NCBI GenBank assembly: GCA_028293825.1
Contig: JAQGNY010000005.1
Coordinates: 124,001-188,000 of the forward strand
Length of the DNA: 64,000 bases
Direction: 5' to 3'
Origin: Verrucomicrobiaceae bacterium
Lineage (GTDB): Bacteria > Pseudomonadota > Gammaproteobacteria > Pseudomonadales > CAMLJR01
Positions 38,717-49,236 of the stretch are shown here, one piece after another. The translations under genes and the position numbers were made by a program. The notes beneath the pieces were generated by a model. That model saw only the letters and a list, made by a program, of their open reading frames with translations. It was not told where the DNA came from and searched no databases. How positions within the stretch are numbered: the first letter of the stretch is position 1; each line of letters opens with the position of its first letter.

Positions 38717-40522
38717 ATGCACCTCAAGGAAGGGCGTTTGCTCTCGGCAAGAACAGCGATAGTGTCGGCAATGATGGGTTGCGTATTAAGTGGCGCCGTT
38801 TCAGCGGCGCCGCTGAGCCATGTACAATTTTTAGGCGACAACACCAATGGCACCAATCATATCTCCGCACTACAAGGAACCGTGACCAGCATCGACGGAA
38901 ACTTTGTTTACGCGATTTCAGTGACAGAAGGTGCGATAACGATTTTTTCACGCGATAAAAGCTCGAAACTGCTCAACTTTGTCGGTGAGGTAATTGAAAA
39001 TACGTCGACTCACCAAGGTATTCACAGCCCTACAAGTATTCTCGTTTCACCCGATAACAAATATCTCTACGCGATAGGCATCGAAGCGGGATCTAGCGAC
39101 CACATTATCGCGGTCTTTGAGCGCGATGAATTAACCGGTGGGCTGACTGCGGTTCAGTCTTACAAAGGACGCGGCTTAAACAACCCTGCAGAAATTATTG
39201 TTCCGAAAGACGGCAATCAAATTTATGTATCGAGCTGGAATGGGAATTCCTTCACCGTGCTCAAACGCGCAGTGAACGGCATTCTCAGTGAGTTGCAATT
39301 TATTCTAAAGCCTTCGCAAAGTGTGCCCAGTACTTATGACTATGTTCATTGCGCGACACTTTCGCCGGATCAAAGCAATGTGTACGTCGCGCTTGAAGAT
39401 ACAAATATTCCCGGTGCCACAATTGTCCACTATCGGCGTGATCTTGCTACCGGGCTGTTGACGTTTGTCGACAAAATTGACTCGAGCGTTGCCGATCTGA
39501 AGAAAGCCGACACCATTACCGGTATAGAAGTAAGTCCAGATGGAAAATTTCTTTATGTAACTAATACGGGCGGTGGGAATGGCGCCGACACGGTTCCTGC
39601 AAATATTTTGTCTTTTTCCATCTCCGCAACGGGTTCTTTAGCCCTGGTGGACCGCTATTTTGTAAACGATCCGACTGGAAATCCGATCAAGCTTTATTGG
39701 CCTGAAAATATCGAGATCAGTAATAACGGCAAGCTGGCCTATGTAGCCGATGACGTCACCGATTCGCTGGTATTGTTTTCACGAAATCAGATTACGGGCG
39801 CACTGACTTACTTCGGGGCGGAGCACAGCAATAAGGACGGCGTTGTCGATACCCGAGAGGCAAAGCGAGTTGAGTTGTCGCCCGATAACACGTCGGCATT
39901 TATTTCCGGGCAGTGGGGTCTTACTGTATTTGACGCGTATACTTCGTTGTCGATCACGAACACGCCGTCAGCGGCGAGCGTTGCGCCCGACGCAACAATT
40001 TCATACAGCTTGCAGGTAACGAATAATCACAGCGCGGTCGCCCATCATACGACGATTACTTTCACGCCTCCTGCCGGCACCTCAATTGCCACGATAACGC
40101 CCTCCAGTAGTTCAACAATTTGCTCTCAGGCCGAGGGTGTTGCTTCTTGCGAGGTCGGAAATCTTGTAGTTAAAGCTGCGGAGAAAATTGTTATTACTAT
40201 TATTGCGCCTGCTTCGGTAGGATCAATTAACGCTACCGCCAGTGTTGCAGCCGATGAGGTTGACGACAATCTTGGCGATAATTCCGCGACAGCGAGTATT
40301 TCCATTGCAGATAGTGCCGCCCCAGCTACAAGCCCCGGCTCCGGGGCTAGCGCTGGAACGAACACGGGAACGAGCGCTTCAACGCCACCGACCGCAACCA
40401 GTAGCGATTCCGCCAGTCCAGCTCCGAAGAAAAAAGGTGGGGGCGGGAGCTTCGATTGGATAACTGCAATCGCAACTTCTTTATTGGCTTTATATAGTGC
40501 GATGAAGCGGATTGGAAAATAG
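38717..40522 (+). CDS. Secreted beta-propeller + DUF11-like protein with GlyGly-CTERM tail
   Basis: Signal MHLKEGRLLSARTAIVSAMMGCVLSGAVSAA; YncE/lactonase-like repeats (VSPDNKYLYAIG, LSPDQSNVYVAL, VSPDGKFLYVTN, ISNNGKLAYVAD, LSPDNTSAFISG); DUF11-like segment; C-terminal KKKGGGGSFDWITAIATSLLALYSAMKRIGK. Confidence 0.85.
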   Translation: MHLKEGRLLSARTAIVSAMMGCVLSGAVSAAPLSHVQFLGDNTNGTNHISALQGTVTSIDGNFVYAISVTEGAITIFSRDKSSKLLNFVGEVIENTSTHQGIHSPTSILVSPDNKYLYAIGIEAGSSDHIIAVFERDELTGGLTAVQSYKGRGLNNPAEIIVPKDGNQIYVSSWNGNSFTVLKRAVNGILSELQFILKPSQSVPSTYDYVHCATLSPDQSNVYVALEDTNIPGATIVHYRRDLATGLLTFVDKIDSSVADLKKADTITGIEVSPDGKFLYVTNTGGGNGADTVPANILSFSISATGSLALVDRYFVNDPTGNPIKLYWPENIEISNNGKLAYVADDVTDSLVLFSRNQITGALTYFGAEHSNKDGVVDTREAKRVELSPDNTSAFISGQWGLTVFDAYTSLSITNTPSAASVAPDATISYSLQVTNNHSAVAHHTTITFTPPAGTSIATITPSSSSTICSQAEGVASCEVGNLVVKAAEKIVITIIAPASVGSINATASVAADEVDDNLGDNSATASISIADSAAPATSPGSGASAGTNTGTSASTPPTATSSDSASPAPKKKGGGGSFDWITAIATSLLALYSAMKRIGK

Positions 40523-40553
40523 CTTTTCGATATCAGGATTAGCTAGAAAAATT

Positions 40554-40587
40554 AGCCGGCTGTTAATTACATTAATTAATAGCCGGC
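40554..40587. terminator. Hairpin between convergent GlyGly-CTERM gene and decarboxylase
   Basis: AGCCGGCTGTTAATTA CAT TAATTAATAGCCGGC: long imperfect stem with a 3-nt loop. Confidence 0.75.
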
Positions 40588-40605
40588 CATTGCACGTTTA
40601 ATTAG

Positions 40606-42855
40606 CTACACACTCGCTACACAATCCACGAAATACTCGCTGCGACCATCGGTCACTACTTCAACCAAGCCGTGAATATCCGTTTTCAGGCCGGGGAATT
40701 TCTCGTTGAATTCGCGCGCGAACTGCAGGTATTGCACGATGGTTTTGTTGAAGCGTTCGCCGGGAATTAACAATGGAATTCCGGGCGGATACGGCGTCAA
40801 CAAAATTGCAGTGATGCGGCCTTCGAGAGCGTCGATCGGCACGCGGTCGATTTCGCGGTGGGCCATTTTTGCAAACGCATCGGTCGGTTTCATCGCGGGA
40901 ATCATGTTCGACAAATACATTTCGGTGGTCAGACGCGCGATGTCGTTTTGTTTATATACATCGTGAATCTGGCGACAGAAATCGCGCAGGCCGATACGCT
41001 CGTAACGCGGATGCGCGGCGACGAAATCGGGCAGCACACGCCACAACAATTGATTGCGGTCGTAATCGTCCTTGAATTGCTGTAACGCCGTTACCAGCGT
41101 ATTCCAGCGACCTTTGGTGATGCCGATCGTGAACATGATGAAGAAGCTGTAAAGGCCGCATTTTTCGACGATGACGCCGTGCTCGGCGAGGTACTTGGTG
41201 ACAATGGCGGCGGGAATACCGAAGTCGTCGGAGAATTCGCCATCGACATCGAGGCCGGGCGTGATGATGGTCGCTTTAATCGGATCGAGCAGATTGAAGC
41301 CCTCGGCCAAATCGCCGAAGCCGTGCCATTTTTCACCCGGTTTGAGCATCCACGCTTCGCGCTCTTCGATGCCCTCTTCGGAGAGATCGGTCGGACCCCA
41401 CACCTGGAACCACCAATCGCTGCCCCACTCGGCATCGACTTTGCGCATGGCGCGGCGAAAATCGAGTGCTTCGGCGATTGATTCTTCGACCAGCGCGGTG
41501 CCTCCCGGCGGCTCCATCATCGCGGCTGCGACATCGCACGAGGCAATGATCGAATACTGCGGCGATGTCGACGTGTGCATTAAATACGCTTCGTTGAACG
41601 TGTGTTTGTCGAGCGAGCGGGTTTGTGAATCCTGCGCCAGAATCTGCGACGCCTGCGATAAACCGGCGAGCATTTTGTGCGTCGATTGGGTCGAGAACAC
41701 CATCGATTCGACACAGCGCGGACGGTCGGCGCCAATGGCGTGGAAGTCGCCATAGAAATCGTGGAACGCGGCATGCGGCAGCCACGCTTCATCGAAATGC
41801 AGTGTGTCGATTTTGCCGTCGAGCATTTCTTTAATTTCTTCTACGTTGTAGAGCACGCCGTCGTAGGTGCTTTGCGTGATCGTCAGTACGCGCGGTTTGC
41901 TGGTCGAATGTTTTGCAAACGGATGCGCGGCGATTTTCTTCTGAATATTTTCCCACTCGAATTCCGCTTTCGGAATCGGACCGATGATGCCGTAGTGGTT
42001 GCGCGTCGGCATCAGGAATACCGGAATCGCGCCGGTCATGATGATGGCGTGCAAAATCGATTTATGGCAGTTGCGATCGACCACGACGATATCGCCTGGT
42101 GCAACGGTGCTGTGCCAAACGATTTTGTTCGAGGTCGAGGTGCCGTTGGTGACGAAGAACAAATGGTCGGCGTGAAAAATTCGCGCGGAGTTGGCTTCAC
42201 TCGCCGCCACCGGGCCGGTGTGATCGAGCAGCTGGCCGAGCTCATCGACCGCGTTACACACATCGGCGCGCAACATGTTTTCACCGAAGAATTGGTGAAA
42301 CATTTGCCCGACCGGGCTTTTCAAAAACGCGACGCCGCCGGAGTGACCGGGGCAGTGCCATGAATACGAACCGTCCTGTGCGTAATGCAGCAGCGCGCGG
42401 AAAAACGGCGGCGCCAATGTATCGAGATACGTGCGCGCTTCGCGCACGATCATGCGCGCGACGAATTCCGGCGTGTCCTCGAACATATGAATGAAGCCGT
42501 GCAGCTCTTTCAGGATGTCGTTGGGAATATGGCGCGAGGTGCGTGTTTCGCCGTAAAGAAACAGCGGGATATCCGGGTTGCGGCGCCGGATTTCGATCAC
42601 GAAGTCGCGCAGTTGCTGCACCGCGATATTGGTCGATTCCTCGGATTGGAATTCCTCATCGTCGATCGACAGGATAAAACCGGAGGCGCGGCTCTGCTGC
42701 TGCGCGAAGCTCGACAGATCGCCGTAGCTGGTCACGCCGAGCACTTCGATGCCTTCTGCTTCCACCGCTTCTGCCAGCGCGCGGACGCCAAGACCGCTGG
42801 CGTTTTCCGAGCGGAAATCCTCATCAATAATCACAAGGGGAAAGCGAAACTTCAT
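40606..42855 (-). CDS. Orn/Lys/Arg decarboxylase (PLP-dependent, biodegradative type)
   Basis: 749 aa; HCPGHSGGVAFLKSPVGQMFHQFFGENMLRADV...LTITQSTYDGVLYNVEEI...LHFDEAWLPHAAFHDFYG...FSTQSTHKMLAGLSQASQI (PLP Lys). Confidence 0.94.
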   Translation of the reverse strand: MKFRFPLVIIDEDFRSENASGLGVRALAEAVEAEGIEVLGVTSYGDLSSFAQQQSRASGFILSIDDEEFQSEESTNIAVQQLRDFVIEIRRRNPDIPLFLYGETRTSRHIPNDILKELHGFIHMFEDTPEFVARMIVREARTYLDTLAPPFFRALLHYAQDGSYSWHCPGHSGGVAFLKSPVGQMFHQFFGENMLRADVCNAVDELGQLLDHTGPVAASEANSARIFHADHLFFVTNGTSTSNKIVWHSTVAPGDIVVVDRNCHKSILHAIIMTGAIPVFLMPTRNHYGIIGPIPKAEFEWENIQKKIAAHPFAKHSTSKPRVLTITQSTYDGVLYNVEEIKEMLDGKIDTLHFDEAWLPHAAFHDFYGDFHAIGADRPRCVESMVFSTQSTHKMLAGLSQASQILAQDSQTRSLDKHTFNEAYLMHTSTSPQYSIIASCDVAAAMMEPPGGTALVEESIAEALDFRRAMRKVDAEWGSDWWFQVWGPTDLSEEGIEEREAWMLKPGEKWHGFGDLAEGFNLLDPIKATIITPGLDVDGEFSDDFGIPAAIVTKYLAEHGVIVEKCGLYSFFIMFTIGITKGRWNTLVTALQQFKDDYDRNQLLWRVLPDFVAAHPRYERIGLRDFCRQIHDVYKQNDIARLTTEMYLSNMIPAMKPTDAFAKMAHREIDRVPIDALEGRITAILLTPYPPGIPLLIPGERFNKTIVQYLQFAREFNEKFPGLKTDIHGLVEVVTDGRSEYFVDCVASV

Positions 42856-43085
42856 CGATCGGGCCTCTCATGGGGCGGGGTAAACGAGGTGCGGATTCTC
42901 GCATGAATCCTGTTACAGGGGCGATTCTTGCGGCGGTTCAATTCGGCACTATTTTAGGTTGGGCGTAAATCGGATTTATGTCGGGCGTATTTCAGGTTTG
43001 CGCGCGATTTTATGCGGTTTTTAGTGAGAGAGCGGCGCCGCTCGAATGGGTGCGGCGCTGCTTGAGGATGCGACAGTTTCAACGA

Positions 43086-44003
43086 CTACCGCGTTGTGCC
43101 AGCCATTTCTCGCAGCAAATCGCCGTGTTTCAACGCGTCGGCAAAGCGGTGCGGCTGGGAGAAATCGCTGATCGCAGCCCAGTTTTTGGCAACGTCATCG
43201 GCATTGCAATCAACGCCTAAGCTGATGCCGCGCGCGCCGACCATCTCCGCACAGGCGTAGACACCGCCGCCGGCGGTCAGAATTTTGCCGTTGGGTGCAT
43301 CGCGGCTGGCCAGATAAACCACCCCTGGCGTGACGAAATCCGGGCTGAAGTCCTTGGCGAACGCATTCCATTCGGCTTCTTTAATTACCGCGTCGCGACC
43401 CATGCGCGTGGCGGCAATCGGGCCGATGGCATTGATATGAATACCGGCCGCTTCACCTTCCATGCGCAATGTATTCAGCACGCCGATGACGCCCATCTTG
43501 CCGGCGCAGTAATGGGCGTCGCCGCCAAGTCCAAACAGACCGATGGTCGATGTCGTCATTACCACGCGCCCATAGCGCTGCTTTTGCATGTGCGGCCATA
43601 CCGCTCGCAACGGTTTTACGGTGCCGAGCAAATGCATTTCCATCACGTCTTGAAATTCGGCGACGGTCATATCGGCGAATTGCGCGCCGCGATGAATACC
43701 CGCGTTGGCGACCAGAATATCGATACGACCGAATGCACCGATGGCCTCATCGATCAAACGCGCGACGCCGGCGTCATCGGTGACGGAGCTACCATTGGCG
43801 ATTGCAGTGCCGCCGAACGCTCTAATTTCATCGACAACTTTTTGCGCGACCGCCGGATCTTTGCCACTGCCGTCGCGTTCGCCACCTAAATCGTTAACAA
43901 CTACTTTGGCGCCGCGTCGGGCCAATTCCAATGCATAGGATTTGCCCAGACCATTGCCGGCGCCAGTGACGATGGCAACCTGATCGTCGAATCGAATTGT
44001 CAT
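43086..44003 (-). CDS. SDR family NAD(P)-dependent oxidoreductase
   Basis: 305 aa; VAIVTGAGNGLGKSYALELARRGAKVVVNDLGGERDGSG...VANAGIHRGAQF...YCAGKMGVIGVLNTLRMEGE. Confidence 0.93.
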   Translation of the reverse strand: MTIRFDDQVAIVTGAGNGLGKSYALELARRGAKVVVNDLGGERDGSGKDPAVAQKVVDEIRAFGGTAIANGSSVTDDAGVARLIDEAIGAFGRIDILVANAGIHRGAQFADMTVAEFQDVMEMHLLGTVKPLRAVWPHMQKQRYGRVVMTTSTIGLFGLGGDAHYCAGKMGVIGVLNTLRMEGEAAGIHINAIGPIAATRMGRDAVIKEAEWNAFAKDFSPDFVTPGVVYLASRDAPNGKILTAGGGVYACAEMVGARGISLGVDCNADDVAKNWAAISDFSQPHRFADALKHGDLLREMAGTTR

Positions 44004-44544
44004 TATTTTTATCCCCTAAACAACAGTGACAGAGTTTTGTTGACGCGTAGTTTGAAGCAAAGCAGTAATTTGCTCGACGCTTACTGTTGGTCGATTGGGC
44101 AAATAGTGCGCGTGCTTAAGTAGGTATAAATACTGGGTAGAAAAGAAACAAATATAAATGGGGCGGAATTGATAGAAAATTAAAAATCTGTTTGAAAGGG
44201 TTTAAAATTTTAAATTTATTTAAATGCATTAAATTATTTTTTAAACATTCGTGTAAATTTAAAGCTGTTGGTGCCTAATTTTTCGAGACTTTCTTTAATT
44301 TATGAAATTAAATCGGACGGAAAGATGTAATCGTCGAGCTCGCGGCGAGCAGTCTTTTAAAACTATTTAATTGGGCCAGTGGAAGTTCTTATCACCGTTA
44401 CTATAGTACACATACACCGCACGAAAAATTGTGGCGGGCCGTACCTCTAATAAATCCTCATGATGAGAAAGCTCGACGTTTCTGGATCGCAAGATTCTCA
44501 GGATGTGTTCGCTCGCGTACCGAATTAGAAGAAGAGGTTACAAG

Positions 44545-46692
44545 ATGTCTTTAAAAAGTCGGAGTATGGCTTTGAGTGGCGCGGAGCGCCGTTGGTTGCC
44601 GTGGTTTAGTCGCAACGGAAAATTTTCGCTGGGTTGGTCCTGTTTTTTAAATAGACACACCTATGCAGCAGTCGAAAAAACCTTCGAAGGTATTGCGGCT
44701 ACGCGCGTTAAATTATTGGTCGCGTGGACCGAAAGTCAGTGGGAGCATTTGCGCGCCTTAGCCGATGAGTTAGCGACGCAGCTACCGACTATCGATGCAA
44801 AATTATTGCAGAGCCGCCGTTTGCAGGCGCGCGATTTTTCCGAATTGTTTTTCGTCGATGTACAGGGGCGCGTGGTCGCGTCGACGTATGCCGATCATAT
44901 CGGCGCCAGAGATTTATCGTCGAAGGCATTGGCCGAAGGTTTAAAGCAACCTTTCTTGCAGGGTCCGTATTGCGATCCGCTTACTAACAGCATCGGTCCG
45001 TCGTCGTCACGCTTTCACGATGCAGTGACACTGATGTTTTATTTTCCGGTAATGCGCGGCAATGAATTGCTCGGCTGTTTATGCGGCCGCGTGCCGAACG
45101 ATGTCCTCGGCGATTTAATTCAGCGCGAAGCGGGGCATGTGTATCGCGACTCCGGCGATAATTATTTATTCATGGTGAAATCGAATTTCGATGCAACGAT
45201 AAAACCGGGCACCGCATTATCGCGTTCGCGTTTTGAAGACAGCGCATTCACGCTCGGTGATAACTTGAAGCAAGGTGTGCGTACCGATTGGGGCACGGTG
45301 CGAATTAAAACGCACACCGAACTCGAATTGCGTTTTACCGATCCAGCCACCAATGAATTACATCCCGGTGTGCGCGAAACAATTCGCAACGGCGAAAATT
45401 TATTTGTCACTTATCCTGGTTATTCGGATTACCGCCATATTCCAGTGATCGGCAAAGGCGTGACATTTAATTTGCCGGGCTCGCCGGATCGCTGGGGCAT
45501 GATGTGCGAAGGCGATCTGGAAGAAGTGTATCGCGGTCGTTCGCTGAGTTTTAAATTAATGACGCGCTACGCGTTGATCAGCGCGGTTGTATGGGGCGCG
45601 AATGCCGCGCTGGTGCAACTCACAAACTTACCGAGTGCGGTTAACGAATTACTGACCGCTGCGATGTTGGTGTTGGGTGGAGTAATTTTTAACGGCGTCG
45701 GCCCAAGTCGCTTAGCGCGCGTCGTGCGCGAGATGACCGAAGTGATTCGCGTCATCGCCGAAGGCGGTGGCAATTTGCAACAGCGACTCGATGCAAAACG
45801 GCTGGGCTCGGATGAAACCGGCGATATGGGCCGTTGGATAAATAGTTTTATCGATAATTTAGATGGCACCGTCGCGCAAGTCATCGATGTGTCCTCGGAG
45901 GTGCGCCAAACCAAAGGCGTACTGATGCAACGCAATGAACAATTCAGCGCGACCACTTCGGCGGTGCTCGATGCCATTCAACAAATGCTCAGTCAGATCG
46001 AACGGCAGCTCACTGAAATTCAACGTGCATCCACCACTGTCAATGAATTGCGTGGCGGCATGGACGGCGTTATCGCCAACACCCGCGTGCAGTTTGAAGC
46101 GGTGCGCACACAAACGCAGAATATTCGCGATTCGGTCGGCGCATCGGTGGCAAAAATTCACACGCTGAATCAATGCGCGGACGAAGTAGGCAAAGTGGTG
46201 GGATTAATCAGCTCGATTGCATCGCAGACAAATTTGTTAGCGCTTAATGCAGCCATCGAAGCGGCGCGCGCCGGCGATCAGGGGCGCGGCTTTGCCGTGG
46301 TTGCAGATGAAGTGCGCAATCTGGCCGGGCGCACATCGTCGGCGACTGAAGAAATTCGTCAGATCATGGGCAAAATTGAAGACAACGCGCAGGACGCGGT
46401 AAATACGATGGAAAGCGGCGTGCAAAATTTGGAGGAGGGTTTGCGCATGGCAGAATCGGCTGCGTCGGATAATTCCGGTGTGAACGATTTGGTCGCGCGC
46501 ATGTTGGCAACACTCGAACATATTGCCGACAGCGGTGACAGCCATTTGGAAAGTGCGCGCGGTTTAGCCGCAATTACCGGCGAATTGAAATCGTCGGTGA
46601 TTGAAGTGAAAGCCAGCACGCATTCGGTAAATAACACCGCCAATCGTCTCGATAAATTGGTCGGTCAATTTCAGGTCAGCCCGCGTCGTTAA
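44545..46692 (+). CDS. Methyl-accepting chemotaxis protein
   Basis: Signalling core [55 protein letters not shown]-terminal Cache-like region; two hydrophobic segments near residues 350-400. Confidence 0.93.
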   Translation: MSLKSRSMALSGAERRWLPWFSRNGKFSLGWSCFLNRHTYAAVEKTFEGIAATRVKLLVAWTESQWEHLRALADELATQLPTIDAKLLQSRRLQARDFSELFFVDVQGRVVASTYADHIGARDLSSKALAEGLKQPFLQGPYCDPLTNSIGPSSSRFHDAVTLMFYFPVMRGNELLGCLCGRVPNDVLGDLIQREAGHVYRDSGDNYLFMVKSNFDATIKPGTALSRSRFEDSAFTLGDNLKQGVRTDWGTVRIKTHTELELRFTDPATNELHPGVRETIRNGENLFVTYPGYSDYRHIPVIGKGVTFNLPGSPDRWGMMCEGDLEEVYRGRSLSFKLMTRYALISAVVWGANAALVQLTNLPSAVNELLTAAMLVLGGVIFNGVGPSRLARVVREMTEVIRVIAEGGGNLQQRLDAKRLGSDETGDMGRWINSFIDNLDGTVAQVIDVSSEVRQTKGVLMQRNEQFSATTSAVLDAIQQMLSQIERQLTEIQRASTTVNELRGGMDGVIANTRVQFEAVRTQTQNIRDSVGASVAKIHTLNQCADEVGKVVGLISSIASQTNLLALNAAIEAARAGDQGRGFAVVADEVRNLAGRTSSATEEIRQIMGKIEDNAQDAVNTMESGVQNLEEGLRMAESAASDNSGVNDLVARMLATLEHIADSGDSHLESARGLAAITGELKSSVIEVKASTHSVNNTANRLDKLVGQFQVSPRR

Positions 46693-46958
46693 TTTTGTAA
46701 GCTCGGTGTTGGTTTTTGAAAATGGTGTCGTATCGATAATTGTTTAAATGGTTCTATAAATAGCTTCAGTCAGCTTACGTTCAAACTCAATGCGGCTTAA
46801 TCGCCGCGTTGAAGTTATAGAACAGATCGGCTGCTATCATCTGTCCCTATGATTTTTCCACGAAAAACTCGGTCATCTTTAATTTCGATCACAATAAATT
46901 TTGAATGTCGGTCGCTAACAAGCTCGGCGGCTACTGAATAAAGCAGCGGAAAATTATT

Positions 46959-47168
46959 ATGCCCAAAGCCATTCGTAGACATCATCGCGAGCGTTTGAAA
47001 AATAAACGACGTTTTCATTGGGGGCGTGATTTGCGTGCGGAACAAAAAGCGTTAGCGCAGGCGATTGACACGCCGGCACCTTGCAGCTGCTGGATTTGCA
47101 AAAACGGTCGCAGTGGCGAAGGGCGGACGTTGCAGGAATTAAAAAGCGATAGCAATTATTGGTGGTGA
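46959..47168 (+). CDS. Small basic protein with CxC..C motif (69 aa)
   Basis: MPKAIRRHHRERLKNKRRFHWGRDLRAEQKALAQAIDTPAPCSCWICKNGRSGEGRTLQEL...; pattern seen in conserved small hypothetical proteins. Confidence 0.65.
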   Translation: MPKAIRRHHRERLKNKRRFHWGRDLRAEQKALAQAIDTPAPCSCWICKNGRSGEGRTLQELKSDSNYWW

Positions 47169-47453
47169 TTTTCCGTTTTTTTTGGCTTTTGTAAAAATTT
47201 TTCGTGCTGTTTTTTATCTTCTCTTTTTTCGCTCTTTTTCTTTATTTTCTTCTCGCACTTTCCTTTCCCACTACGCCCTCAACGGCTTCGTTCAATGTGC
47301 CGATCGTTTGATATAAATACCATTTAATGTAAAGCTCGCTCGACGAGTCGATTGCCGCATTTTTGCAATGCTCTGACGCATTTAATTAGCACGTCGTTAA
47401 TAAATGAATTAATTAATTTGTGAAGTTTTCTTTACGTGGCGTATTTCAACGCG

Positions 47454-48320
47454 ATGAAAAAAATGAAGCTTAAGCAGTGGCTATTTTTTAACGTGCGCAA
47501 TTGCGTGGTCGTCGCGTTGAGTGTTGTTGCCTCTTTTTCTGTACAGGCGGCAACGGCGCCGGCACAGAGCTTGGTCGTCATTCCCGGTATTGAGCCGGCG
47601 TATTGTTTGAAAGTTGCCAAAGGTGCGGCGCAGGCGAATCCCGCCAAGTGTCCTGGATTTATGACGGAAGGTCTGGCCGCCAGTGCCAAAGAATGCGGCG
47701 AAGTCGGCGGTACGTTAAACGGCGAACAGCAGGGCACCGTTTATTCGGTGGATATCGACGGCGACGGCCAGCCGGAATACCTGTGGCAATTCAATGCTAA
47801 TTTCGCGTGCGAGGGTGCGGCCTCTTATTTCTCCTGCGGCAGTTCGAGTTGCCCGTTTGCCTTGGTGCGCAGACAGTCTGGTGAGGGGATGCCTAAACAA
47901 TCGGATGAACAGTGGCGAGCGCTCGGGACGATTCCGATTACTTCCAGCATTACCCCGGTACCGAACACCGGCGTGCCGCATTTTCCCGATTTGCAGATTG
48001 GCTGCGAGGAGTCCTCGTTCTGCGACACAGCGCTTTTGCACTGGAATGGCGAGCAATACGAGTCGATCTCGGTGGTATTGCACAGCGTGACGGTGACGTT
48101 GTTTCCATCGTCCGCGCTGGTTTCACCCCCGCAGGCGGTTGGTGTGTTGGCATCGCCGGCGCGCAATAGCACCGTAATCGGCAACTACGGAGCCGATGCC
48201 ATTTTCGCGGTGCTCGGGCATGTCGTAGGAACCGCCTATCTGCTGGTGTCACCGTGTAATGCGTGTGCGGCCGGCTTCATCGAGCGCCAAATCCTGTATC
48301 CAAACCCCAGCGATAAGTAA
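47454..48320 (+). CDS. Hypothetical exported protein
   Basis: Signal peptide region (MKKMKLKQWLFFNVRNCVVVALSVVASFSVQAA), Cys-containing mature domain. Confidence 0.7.
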   Translation: MKKMKLKQWLFFNVRNCVVVALSVVASFSVQAATAPAQSLVVIPGIEPAYCLKVAKGAAQANPAKCPGFMTEGLAASAKECGEVGGTLNGEQQGTVYSVDIDGDGQPEYLWQFNANFACEGAASYFSCGSSSCPFALVRRQSGEGMPKQSDEQWRALGTIPITSSITPVPNTGVPHFPDLQIGCEESSFCDTALLHWNGEQYESISVVLHSVTVTLFPSSALVSPPQAVGVLASPARNSTVIGNYGADAIFAVLGHVVGTAYLLVSPCNACAAGFIERQILYPNPSDK

Positions 48321-48684
48321 CTGCTTCGATAGGGGTTTTTACCATGCCGAGTATGTATTGGCGGCATTGGTACTACTGCCTATAAGTAAAATCCACCGCT
48401 TTTGATACCGAAAAAATGTGATCCAGTTCCGTTAGCGCTTGTACTTACTGGCTTACGCACTTCCTCCCCGTCGTCTACGCAATGTCCCTTAGCGCACAAA
48501 CAGGCAAAGTCTTAAAAAACATTGAGTTAGGTGTTTCTATTGAGGCTGGTCGGCATTTTTTTACTTTTTGACAATATCCCCGCAACGTCAAGACTCATTC
48601 TCGATGAAACAGTTCTCGCGTTTTGAGCTGTTGCATGCGGGCGCTGAGTCCTGGGACCAGCGGCGACGTTTTAGCGATTAGGAG

Positions 48685-49236
48685 ATGACCATGTTCAATC
48701 GAGCGTTAGGGTTTGTTTTAGTTTGCTTGCTGGCGGCTTCGTCTGCTTTCGCGCATAGCGCGGGCGTCGAGGCGCAGCTGCAAGCGCGTCTGGTGGTGCT
48801 GCAGGCCGATGGCAAAGAAAGTTACCGCGCGGCGGATACCGCCGGCCCCGGCGCTGTAGTCGACTATCAGGTGACTTACTCGAATCGCACTGGCGCCCCG
48901 GTTGCCCATGTACTCGCGACATTGCCGATTCCGGCCGGCGCGATGGTGTATCTGCCCAGCTCCGCTAAACCCGTTCAAGTTCTCACCAGCATCGATGGCA
49001 CCACCTTCGCGCCGACGCCACTGCGCCGCACTGTCGTCAATGCGCAGGGCGCATCGGTGACGCAAATCGTTCCGGTCAGCGAATACCGTTTTTTACGTTG
49101 GGACCTCGGCACCTTGGCTGCCGGTGCATCCAGCATTGTCAGCGCTCGGATGAAAGTGATCGACGCCGACACCGCAGCTTCTGTTTCTACCACCACCAAC
49201 AACACCGATAGCGCTGTGTCTGGAGCACGGAAATGA
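48685..49236 (+). CDS. Secreted single-DUF11-like protein (183 aa)
   Basis: Signal RALGFVLVCLLAASSAFA; VDYQVTYSNRTGAPVAHVLATLPIPAGAMVYLPSS; stop overlaps the next start (ATGATGACC/TGA). Confidence 0.75.
   Translation: MTMFNRALGFVLVCLLAASSAFAHSAGVEAQLQARLVVLQADGKESYRAADTAGPGAVVDYQVTYSNRTGAPVAHVLATLPIPAGAMVYLPSSAKPVQVLTSIDGTTFAPTPLRRTVVNAQGASVTQIVPVSEYRFLRWDLGTLAAGASSIVSARMKVIDADTAASVSTTTNNTDSAVSGARK

Noticed and set aside
41677-42363. 228-aa + strand ORF
   Set aside because: Antisense to the conserved Orn/Lys/Arg decarboxylase; no family resemblance.
48560-48620. Possible sigma-70 promoter (TTGACA) upstream of the DUF11 island
   Set aside because: A TTGACA is present but no convincing -10 at suitable spacing was seen; not called.
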